NCBI RefSeq assembly: GCF_042648365.1
Contig: NZ_JBHRXI010000015.1
Location: 62,001-126,000, forward strand
DNA: 64,000 nucleotides
Source: Lutimaribacter_A marinistellae
GTDB taxonomy: Bacteria; Pseudomonadota; Alphaproteobacteria; Rhodobacterales; Rhodobacteraceae
Direction: 5' to 3'
In this document: piece after piece, positions 35,795 to 42,796 of the stretch
How positions within the stretch are numbered: the stretch's first letter is position 1
Layout: each line of letters opens with the position of its first letter
Notes under the pieces: model-generated
What the model was told of the DNA's origin: nothing
Database searches by the model: none
What the model saw: the letters and a program-made list of their open reading frames with translations, nothing else
Program-made: the position numbers and the translations under genes

Positions 35795-37314
35795 TCGGAC
35801 CAGGAAAGTCTGCTCAGACCATAGCTGCGTTCCAGCGGGTCGATCACCACGCCGTCGAGGCCTTTGGCGACGGAAACCGTGTGCTGGTACCAAACGATGG
35901 GGATCAGCGGCAGTTCATCCTGAAGGGTCGTCGCCACCTTGGCGATGTTCGCCGCGCGGGCCGCGTCATCGCTGGTTTTGGCAATGGCCTGAAGAGCGTT
36001 GGCAACCTCGGGCTTGTCCCAGCCCATGGCGCCCCAGTCACCGCCACCGGCGCCGAAATCCTGTTGCACTGTGCCGACCGGATCAGGGGTCAGGCCATAG
36101 TTGCGCGCATATAGCGCCACGTGCAGCGTCCCGTCCTGATGACCGGCCGGGATTTCGGAGTAGTTGGCAACGCTCACCACCAGTTCGACACCGATCTCTT
36201 TCCACATGTCCTGCAGGGCTGCGGCAATCAACGGCAGTTCGGGCCGGTCGGGGAAGGTGCGCAGCAAGATCGAGAACCGCTCGCCATCCTTGACGAGAAT
36301 GCCATCATCGCCAGTGGTCCAGCCCAGTTCGGCCAGCAGTGACTTGGCTGCCTCAACGTCATGGGCCAGCGGCGCCAGTGACGGATCGTGCCATTTGTTC
36401 AGTGCAGGTGGGAACAGTTGGGTCGCTGCAGCCTCGGGGAAGCGCGTGATGGCGGTGGCGATCCCATTGCGGTCGGTTGCCAGGCTCAGCGCCTGCCGGG
36501 CGCGTGCATCGGCAAAGAACGGGTGGCCTGCATTGACCTTGAGGGTTACGACGCGCGGGATCGGAACGGCGGTGACAACAACACTGTCCACTTCGTTCAG
36601 ACGCGCGTATCCCGACGGGTCGAGCGTAAACACGATGTCTGCGTCTCCGCTTTCGGCCAGCAAGGCCCGTGTTTCGGCACGGCCCGACGCCAGGTAGCTG
36701 GCTTTTTCGATCAAGGGCGCGTCGCCCCAATAGGCGTCATAGCGGATCAGGTCGATACTCTGCGGCGGGGTGAACGCTTCGACCTTGAACGGCCCGGTCC
36801 CGATCAGGGCTGAGGGGTTGCCTGCCTCGTCGAAGGATGCGGGCGCCGGAATGATCGTTGTGGAATGCGCCAGAAGTGCGGGCAGGGCGGCAAATGGGGA
36901 CGTCAACGAAATGACAACCGTTCCGTCCCCCGCCTCGATTGCACTGACCGGCGCCTTGCTCAGCACACCGGGTTGCTGCCATGCACGGGTGAGCGCGCTG
37001 GCAGCAGCAGTTGCGTCGAAGGGTGTTCCGTCGTGAAAGGTCACCCCGTTCCTGAGGGTGAAGGTCCAGGTCAGACCATCCTGTGAAGCCTCCCAATCCG
37101 TTGCAAGCCCGGGACGAAGCACGCCGGTTTCATCCGCATCGACAAGGTTTTCCATGATCTGCAACCGTTGAACGGCATAGCCGGAGACTGCCGGATCGAA
37201 ACTCGCAACCTCCCAAGGTGCTGCAATGGTTACGGATTTGCTCTCTTGCGCAAGAGCTGGAGTCACGAAGAACAGGGCGGCCGCGACTGCGACAGCGCGT
37301 GAACGCAAGAACAT
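35791..37314 (-). CDS. Family 5 ABC transporter substrate-binding protein
   Basis: 507 residues with a Sec signal peptide (about 1-22, ending TPALAQE). The SBP_bac_5 fold is clear: LRPGLATDWEASQDGLTWTFTLRNGVTFHDGTPF and GTGPFKVEAFTPPQSIDLIRYDAYWG. The family binds peptides, nickel complexes, opines or metallophores. First gene of a four-gene operon (binding protein, two permeases, fused ATPase) with overlapping ends throughout. A Zur-like inverted repeat lies 46-68 nt before the start, which favours a metal or metal-chelate cargo; this is inference. Confidence 0.9.
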   Translation of the reverse strand: MFLRSRAVAVAAALFFVTPALAQESKSVTIAAPWEVASFDPAVSGYAVQRLQIMENLVDADETGVLRPGLATDWEASQDGLTWTFTLRNGVTFHDGTPFDATAAASALTRAWQQPGVLSKAPVSAIEAGDGTVVISLTSPFAALPALLAHSTTIIPAPASFDEAGNPSALIGTGPFKVEAFTPPQSIDLIRYDAYWGDAPLIEKASYLASGRAETRALLAESGDADIVFTLDPSGYARLNEVDSVVVTAVPIPRVVTLKVNAGHPFFADARARQALSLATDRNGIATAITRFPEAAATQLFPPALNKWHDPSLAPLAHDVEAAKSLLAELGWTTGDDGILVKDGERFSILLRTFPDRPELPLIAAALQDMWKEIGVELVVSVANYSEIPAGHQDGTLHVALYARNYGLTPDPVGTVQQDFGAGGGDWGAMGWDKPEVANALQAIAKTSDDAARAANIAKVATTLQDELPLIPIVWYQHTVSVAKGLDGVVIDPLERSYGLSRLSWSE

Positions 37315-37359
37315 CTTTGGTCTCCTGTGGGTTGGACCGGATCACCCGGCGCGAACAGA

Positions 37360-37382
37360 TTTATGTAATGACATAACATATC
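37360..37382 (-). promoter_or_regulatory. Zur-like inverted repeat upstream of the ABC importer
   Basis: On the plus strand TTATGT (37361-37366), AATG, ACATAA (37371-37376) is a perfect 6-bp inverted repeat. Read on the minus strand, the surrounding 23 nt (GATATGTTATG, TCATTACATAAA) agree with the alphaproteobacterial Zur consensus as I remember it (GAAATGTTATA-N-TATAACATTTC) at about 16 of 23 positions. The location 46-68 nt before the binding-protein start suits a repressor site. The right half-site is imperfect. Confidence 0.4.
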
Positions 37383-37513
37383 AATTTATGCGCCGATTCC
37401 AGCGAAATCTTGAGAGGGCAAGCTCTGCCTGTCCCATGCCCGACTTGGGGCATTGCATCGCCAGCAGCAATCACGCGTTGCGTGGCGGCGTCGCCTCATG
37501 CCTTGGCGGGGGT

Positions 37514-38116
37514 TCAGGATGTCGGGATCTGGTCCGAGTTTAGGTCGAGGAGATCTGGGTCCAGACCGGTGAAGAACCGGAAACGGTGCATGATCGTTTC
37601 CTTGGTCACAGCGGCATCTTCGGGAATGTGGACCGTGCTCTGAGCGCTGTGAAACACCAGCCAGATCCGCGTTCTTTCGCGCAGTTCGTCGCCTTCGAAT
37701 CCCATGCCCGCGAACAGATCGTTGATGGTACGATGCCGCGCGATGTCCACTTGCCGCACCACTTCGGCCACTGAAGGATCCTGAGCAGCCCAGCTGCGGA
37801 ATGCCGCATCGTACAGGTTCAGACCACCTTCGTTGACGGCTTCCATGATCTGAAGAAGCCGGCCCGCTGGCGAGCGCCGACTGGCCTTGAGCATCTTGAT
37901 CGGTTTGGAGGTGAATTCGTCTGCCCAGAAGTCGACGATGCTACCCACGAAGTCCCCGCGATTGCGGAAGTGGTGATAGAAGCTTCCCTTGGTGACCCCG
38001 AGATCGGCCGCGATCTTTTCGACATTGAGTTTCGCCTGTCCATCCTGAGTCAGCACCTTGAGGGCGGCACGCAACCATGCTTCTCGATCGAACCTTGGAC
38101 CAGGCGACATTCCCAT
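37514..38116 (-). CDS. TetR family transcriptional regulator
   Basis: 200 residues from the ATG at 38116 (an ATG at 38110 is also possible). The N-terminal HTH is DREAWLRAALKVLTQDGQ then LNVEKIAADLGVTKGSFYHHFRNRGDF, a textbook TetR domain. The C-terminal ligand-binding domain begins about residue 60 and is not assigned. It faces the MBL-fold gene across a 124-nt gap holding two tandem operators, and it may also control the importer operon downstream on its own strand. The ligand is unknown. Confidence 0.9.
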   Translation of the reverse strand: MGMSPGPRFDREAWLRAALKVLTQDGQAKLNVEKIAADLGVTKGSFYHHFRNRGDFVGSIVDFWADEFTSKPIKMLKASRRSPAGRLLQIMEAVNEGGLNLYDAAFRSWAAQDPSVAEVVRQVDIARHRTINDLFAGMGFEGDELRERTRIWLVFHSAQSTVHIPEDAAVTKETIMHRFRFFTGLDPDLLDLNSDQIPTS

Positions 38117-38163
38117 GAAATGGGTTCCCTTGGAGTGTGGGCAAGAAGAAACACCGTAGAACA

Positions 38164-38196
38164 ATACGCAAAAGTATGCTACATACTAATTCGTAT
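38164..38196. promoter_or_regulatory. Two tandem ATAC-N6-GTAT operators
   Basis: ATACGCAAAAGTAT (38164-38177) and ATACTAATTCGTAT (38183-38196) are two inverted repeats of the same form, with centres 19 bp apart, in the AT-rich region between the TetR gene and the MBL-fold gene. Regular spacing of about two helical turns fits cooperative binding of two TetR dimers. An overlapping AGTATG-CTA-CATACT palindrome joins them. The most likely ligand is the adjacent TetR protein. Confidence 0.6.
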
Positions 38197-38240
38197 GCTT
38201 TCGCTGGACCATTGACCAGCCCACTCGGGGAGGAAGCAAG

Positions 38241-39569
38241 ATGTTTCAAGACTAGAGAAACCGGGGTCTCACAGCTTGTGTCGTGACTGCGGCAGCGTTG
38301 GGCATGTGGGTGTTCACCCAGGCACCTGGGCCGACCGCAATTCAAGGGTTGTCATTTGTGGGTGCTGCCTGGGCTCAGGAGGCCGAAGTTTCGCCGACGA
38401 TGGTCAGGGACAGGCCGCGTGATGCCTATTATCCCAATACCGAGGACCTCGCCGAAGACGAGATGCGGGTGATCGCCTGTGGGACCGGCATGCCGACGAC
38501 GCGCGCGGCGCAGGCCGCCGCCTGTTTCCTCGTGGAACTCGGGAACGGCGACAAGTTCCTGTTCGATATCGGGTCGGGCTCGGCAGAGCGGATTTCTTCC
38601 TTGCAGATCCCCTATAACTACCTCGACAAGGTTTTTATCGGACATCTTCACACCGACCATTTCGGTGCGTTGCATGACCTCTTCATCGGTGGTGCCTTGA
38701 TGGGCCGCAACGTGCCGCTAAGGGTGTGGGGGCCAAGCGGTCCAGTCGAGGAACTCGGCACGAAATACGCGCTGGAGAACATGCGGCGGATGCTGACCTG
38801 GGACCTTGCGGCACGCGCGGGCAACGTGGATTTCCGCGGTTACAAGCTCGAGATCAACGAGTTCGACTACACCGGCGAAAACCAGGTCGTCTACGAGGAT
38901 AACGGTGTGGTCATCCGGTCGTTCCCGGCGATCCATTCCATCGACGGTGCAATCAGCTACGCGATGGAATGGAACGACTTGAAGTTCGTCTTCAGCTCCG
39001 ACACCTACCCGAACAAATGGTTCAAGGAATATGCCAAGGACGCCGATCTCGCGATCCACGAATGCTTTATCGCGGTGCCGGAACTCGTCACGAAGATGAA
39101 GTTCACGCCGGAGTCCGCCCTTCTGGTCGGCACCCAGGTACACACCGCCCCGGAAGCCTTCGGCAAGGTGATGAGCGATATCCAGCCCCGCATGGCCGTT
39201 GCCTATCACTTCTTCAACGACTTCGACACGACCACTTCGGTCTACGAGCGCATCCGCAAGACTTATGACGGCCCTCTCAGCCTTGCGAATGACTTCATGG
39301 TCTGGAACGTGACCAAGGATGACATCACGGTGCGCATGGCAGCGACCGAAGAAGCGACCTAGTCGCCGCCTCTGGCAGCGCCCGCGCAGGCGCCCGACAT
39401 GCAGGACCGCGTGACCTTCTCGGAGAATACCGGAATCGCGCAGGAGGTTCTTGTATTCTCCGACTTCATCACGTCCGGCTATGACGACGTCGATGACGTG
39501 CTGCGTCCGATCTACGAGGAAGCTTCCGAGGTTCTCGGCCAGGAATTCCCGTACCCGGGTGACGAATAA
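38241..39569 (+). other. Full natural frame of the MBL-fold gene, interrupted by two TAG codons
   Basis: The ATG at 38241 has an excellent Shine-Dalgarno site (GGGGAGGAAGC, 38226-38236). Its frame runs 442 codons to TAA at 39567-39569, apart from TAG at codon 5 (38253-38255) and codon 374 (39360-39362). Codon 5 cuts into the start of a signal peptide (RNRGLTACVVTAAALG... to AWAQE). After codon 374 the frame stays open for 68 coding-like codons (FSENTGIAQEVLVFSDFITS and on). The terminator hairpin lies 12 nt after the TAA, not after the second TAG. Either a double nonsense pseudogene or a gene needing amber readthrough. Confidence 0.75.
38283..39362 (+). CDS. Metallo-beta-lactamase fold hydrolase (between the two TAG codons)
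   Basis: This is the longest uninterrupted piece of the MBL-fold gene: 359 residues if started at the GTG. The GTG has no ribosome-binding site and sits inside the signal peptide. The zinc motif is HLHTDHFG (residues 121-128), with ACGTGMPTTRAAQAA before it, a later metal Asp in FSSDTYPNK and HECF. It resembles exported RNase Z/arylsulfatase-like MBL proteins, including those annotated GntH in guanitoxin clusters, but I would not transfer that function. It is followed, in frame, by a C-terminal extension beyond the TAG. The substrate is unknown. Confidence 0.75.
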   Translation: MTAAALGMWVFTQAPGPTAIQGLSFVGAAWAQEAEVSPTMVRDRPRDAYYPNTEDLAEDEMRVIACGTGMPTTRAAQAAACFLVELGNGDKFLFDIGSGSAERISSLQIPYNYLDKVFIGHLHTDHFGALHDLFIGGALMGRNVPLRVWGPSGPVEELGTKYALENMRRMLTWDLAARAGNVDFRGYKLEINEFDYTGENQVVYEDNGVVIRSFPAIHSIDGAISYAMEWNDLKFVFSSDTYPNKWFKEYAKDADLAIHECFIAVPELVTKMKFTPESALLVGTQVHTAPEAFGKVMSDIQPRMAVAYHFFNDFDTTTSVYERIRKTYDGPLSLANDFMVWNVTKDDITVRMAATEEAT

Positions 39570-39581
39570 CATGCGCTTAAC

Positions 39582-39603
39582 CCCGGCACCACGCGGTGCC
39601 GGG
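39582..39603 (+). terminator. Hairpin after the MBL-fold gene frame
   Basis: CCCGGCACC (39582-39590), loop ACGC, GGTGCCGGG (39595-39603): a perfect 9-bp stem followed by ATCTGATCTCTTCTT. It begins 12 nt after the TAA that ends the extended frame and 219 nt after the TAG at 39362. The next gene starts 30 nt beyond it. Confidence 0.65.
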
Positions 39604-39632
39604 ATCTGATCTCTTCTTCCGAGGTTGTTGCC

Positions 39633-41348
39633 GTGTTCTTTTCGCTGCGTTTGTTGTCCGTCGCTGCGGTGATTTCCGGTTGGAGTTGCGTCGCAAAGGC
39701 CGATTTCGTCTCGCCATACGGGGGCGAAACGGCGCCTAATTTCGTCGAGATTTCTGTCCTCGACGACAGGGTGCGGCTCGAATTGGAAATCGATCCAGCC
39801 GACTATCCGCTGTTCGTGTCCGAAGACGACGGGACGGGGCAGTCACTCTCTCAGCGTACAGGCCGGACCATGCTTGTTTCCGCCGATGGCCTGTCGCTCC
39901 AACCCGAAATCGTAAGCGTCGCCCTGCGCCACCGAAAGCCGCGCGTTACAGCGGCCACGACAGTCTTTCCCCCGCGTCCACGCAGCGCAGACGTCATCCA
40001 TGCCGAGCTTGAATTTCCGTTCGCTGGCCGCCCTGAGACTTTTTCCTTCACGCCGCCGCTGGATGGTGACGGTATGCCAAAGGCTTCGCTTGGCGTCTTG
40101 GTCGAACATATGGGCGTACCGGTTACCGACTATCGCTATCTGTCGCGCGCGGAGACATTCGTTCCGGATTGGCAAGACCCCTGGTTCAGCAAGTTCGAAA
40201 ATCCCAACCTGACCCGCCACCACAAGCCACCTCTCATGTCGTTCCTGTCGATGGAGCCGCGCGAAGTTCGGCACGAGATCATCTTCCGGCTGCGTGACCT
40301 GGAAGGGTGGGTCGACCTCGGCCTCGGCGCGACTTCTTCCCTCGGAGCCGAGCAGATGGCCGAGGTCGCACCCCGGGCCAAGTCTTTTTTCGCCGCGCGC
40401 AATCCGGTCGTGATCGACGGGGAGCGTGTGGCGGCGAGCGATATCCGGGTTTCACGAATTGCGGTCGGGGTCGAAGGGCTTCGGGTGTTGGACGATGCGC
40501 TCGAGGTCGATCGCGCCACCGCGCTTCTGGGTGTCGTGATGTCTTATCCCCGACCGACGCTGGCGCGAGAGGTTGAAATGACCTGGGAACTCTTTCCCGA
40601 AGGCGTCGAGATGGTGCCTGTGACCCTCACCGATCCGGCCGGCGGCGAGCCCGCGCAGGTTCGTGGCGATGATCCGGTGGTCCGCTGGACCAACCGCCTC
40701 ACTCAATGGAGCGAGCCTCGGGCCAAACCCGTCACAATCTCCACCGGCACCGTCGTAAGCCTGCCGATGGTTGCGATCGCGCTCGCCATCGGCGCAATTG
40801 GTGCTGCGTGGGTGGCCTTCAAAAGCCGCGGAAAGCGGCGCGGGGTGGCAATCGCCGGGTCCGCATGCGCACTTGCCTTAGCCGCCACAACGCTTCCGGC
40901 AACGACTCAAATCACGCTTCCTGGCCAGCCCGCGCCTGATGCCGAAGAGGCCCGGCAACTTATGTCGGGCCTTCTGGACAATGTCGGTGCAACCATGCTC
41001 GAAACCCGTCCCGACAACTTCGTGCAAGCGTTGACGACATTTGTTCCGCCAGACCGGGCAAAAGACGTTGCGGCCGAAATGCGGCGCGGGCTGTCGGTGA
41101 CGCTGCCATCCGGGGCGTTTGCCCGCACCGATGAGGTCACGGGCATCGAGGTCGAGCAGGTCTCGGCATTGCCCGATGGTGATGGCAGCCAGATCATCGC
41201 CACATGGACGGCCTCCATGAGCGGTGGGCATTGGGGGCACATCCACCGCAGGCTTGTTACCTACCGCGGCCTTGTCGACGTCACACGCGATGCGGACGAG
41301 TGGTTTCTGAGCGGCCTGACAATCCTCAGCGCGCAAATCCAAATGTGA
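39633..41348 (+). CDS. Exported/membrane protein of unknown function next to HupE
   Basis: 571 residues from a GTG with GAGG 8 nt upstream. A signal peptide (about 1-23, FFSLRLLSVAAVISGWSCVAKA) leads to a large periplasmic region without recognised domains, then two hydrophobic helices near 370-392 and 398-418. The C-terminal region ends SGGHWGHIHRRLVTYRG and a small mixed alpha/beta stretch. The gene stops 8 nt before the HupE/UreJ gene, so the two are almost certainly cotranscribed and may act together at the membrane. I did not recognise the family with confidence. Confidence 0.6.
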   Translation: MFFSLRLLSVAAVISGWSCVAKADFVSPYGGETAPNFVEISVLDDRVRLELEIDPADYPLFVSEDDGTGQSLSQRTGRTMLVSADGLSLQPEIVSVALRHRKPRVTAATTVFPPRPRSADVIHAELEFPFAGRPETFSFTPPLDGDGMPKASLGVLVEHMGVPVTDYRYLSRAETFVPDWQDPWFSKFENPNLTRHHKPPLMSFLSMEPREVRHEIIFRLRDLEGWVDLGLGATSSLGAEQMAEVAPRAKSFFAARNPVVIDGERVAASDIRVSRIAVGVEGLRVLDDALEVDRATALLGVVMSYPRPTLAREVEMTWELFPEGVEMVPVTLTDPAGGEPAQVRGDDPVVRWTNRLTQWSEPRAKPVTISTGTVVSLPMVAIALAIGAIGAAWVAFKSRGKRRGVAIAGSACALALAATTLPATTQITLPGQPAPDAEEARQLMSGLLDNVGATMLETRPDNFVQALTTFVPPDRAKDVAAEMRRGLSVTLPSGAFARTDEVTGIEVEQVSALPDGDGSQIIATWTASMSGGHWGHIHRRLVTYRGLVDVTRDADEWFLSGLTILSAQIQM

Positions 41349-41356
41349 GGTTTTCC

Positions 41357-42619
41357 ATGAAACGGCTTCTGATCCTTGCGCTTGCCCTGTTGTCGCTGAT
41401 GTTGAGTGGCGTGGCCTGGGCGCATTTCAAGCTGAACCTCAATGTGCGCATCTTCCACGTGGTGCATGTGGCCGACGGGCTCGACCTCTATCTGCGCACG
41501 CCGATGTCCTACCTCGTTGCCGACAAGCTTGGCCCGATCGGCGCTGACGGCTTGCCCGCGCCCGCGCCCTTTACCACCAATCGACTCGAGAACGGGGTGC
41601 CAATGCACCTCGTCGAGGACCGTGCAATCCTCGCAGACCCGCTCGGCCTCGGCCAGATTGCCGCCGACGGCCTCGTTATCACGACCGATAAAGGGCCACT
41701 TGCGGCCGAGGTCGTCGCTGTCCGCGTCCGCGCGGTGGGTCGCGAACCAGGGTTCGCCACGCAGAACGAGGCCAAGGCGGCGCTGACCGATGCGGCAATC
41801 ATACGACCGGATTTCGGCGAGACCTACATTGGCGACGCTATTGTCGATGTCCATCTCAGGTATGGGGCAAATGGCGCGATATCCGAATACGCGCTCGCGG
41901 CACTTTCCGACCCCGGACTCCCCGGGCAGGACGAGACGGCGAACCTCGTTCTGGACTACCGGGGCGACACCATTCGCACCTACAGGAACACCGGCCTGAT
42001 GCTAGAGCCCGTCAGGATATCTGGATCGCCATTCGACGCGGCCGCGACATTCGTCTTCGAGGGGGTCCGCCACATCATCGAAGGAATCGATCATGTGCTC
42101 TTCGTGATCTGCATGGTGATCGGTGCCCAGACGCTTGGCGCGTTGCTTGCGCGGGTCACGGGCTTCACTCTCGGACACTCGATCACGTTGTGTCTTGGTT
42201 TCTTCGGTGTCGCACCGTCGGCCCCCTGGTTCATTCCCGCTGTCGAGACCGCCATTGCCCTGAGTATCATCTGGGCGGCCGCCGATGCGGTGTTCCAGCG
42301 CACCGGGCACACTCGCAGCGATCGCAGCGCCGTCACGGTCACGACCGCGATCGGCCTGCTGCACGGCTTCGGCTTTTCTTTCATGTTGCGAAACATTCTG
42401 CAGGTGGATGCCGACAACGTCTGGCAGAGCTTGTTGGCCTTCAACGTCGGCGTGGAACTCGGCCAGCTCGCCATTGTCGTCCTGGTTTGGCCGGTTGTAT
42501 TGCTGGTCCGCCGCATGCCGGAGCCAGTCTGGATCGGCACCCGCGGTGCGGTTGCCGCCTCGGTATCTGTCGTCGCTGCGATATGGGCCGTGGAACGCGC
42601 GTCAGCGGTGCTTGGATAA
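41357..42619 (+). CDS. HupE/UreJ family permease with N-terminal periplasmic domain
   Basis: 420 residues. Signal peptide (KRLLILALALLSLMLSGVAWA), then a soluble region of about 200 residues, then a HupE/UreJ domain of six to seven helices. The key motifs are HIIEGIDHVLFVICMVIGA, GFTLGHSITLCL, IGLLHGFGFSFMLRNI and FNVGVELGQLAIV. The family includes nickel and cobalt permeases accompanying hydrogenase and urease genes, though this long form is found without either. The start ATG follows GAGG. It ends before a clear terminator. The metal specificity is inferred from family only. Confidence 0.85.
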   Translation: MKRLLILALALLSLMLSGVAWAHFKLNLNVRIFHVVHVADGLDLYLRTPMSYLVADKLGPIGADGLPAPAPFTTNRLENGVPMHLVEDRAILADPLGLGQIAADGLVITTDKGPLAAEVVAVRVRAVGREPGFATQNEAKAALTDAAIIRPDFGETYIGDAIVDVHLRYGANGAISEYALAALSDPGLPGQDETANLVLDYRGDTIRTYRNTGLMLEPVRISGSPFDAAATFVFEGVRHIIEGIDHVLFVICMVIGAQTLGALLARVTGFTLGHSITLCLGFFGVAPSAPWFIPAVETAIALSIIWAAADAVFQRTGHTRSDRSAVTVTTAIGLLHGFGFSFMLRNILQVDADNVWQSLLAFNVGVELGQLAIVVLVWPVVLLVRRMPEPVWIGTRGAVAASVSVVAAIWAVERASAVLG

Positions 42620-42697
42620 TCGTGAGGGTTCCATAGTCATACGCCATGGGAACTGACCGAGAGCCGACCCACAGCAACTCCGGCCCGGAAACAGAAG

Positions 42698-42721
42698 ACC
42701 TCGGTGACACGTCGCCGAGGT
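42698..42721 (+). terminator. Terminator after the HupE/UreJ gene
   Basis: ACCTCGGTGA (42698-42707), loop CACG, TCGCCGAGGT (42712-42721), a 10-bp stem with one G-U pair, followed by TTTCGTGTTTCT. It lies 78 nt after the HupE stop and also before the converging MttB-family gene end. Confidence 0.8.
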
Positions 42722-42796
42722 TTTCGTGTTTCTAGCACCTGAAATTGCGCCCCGGTGCAGATGGCTGTCCTGTGCGCGGCGATGCGCTGACGGGCC

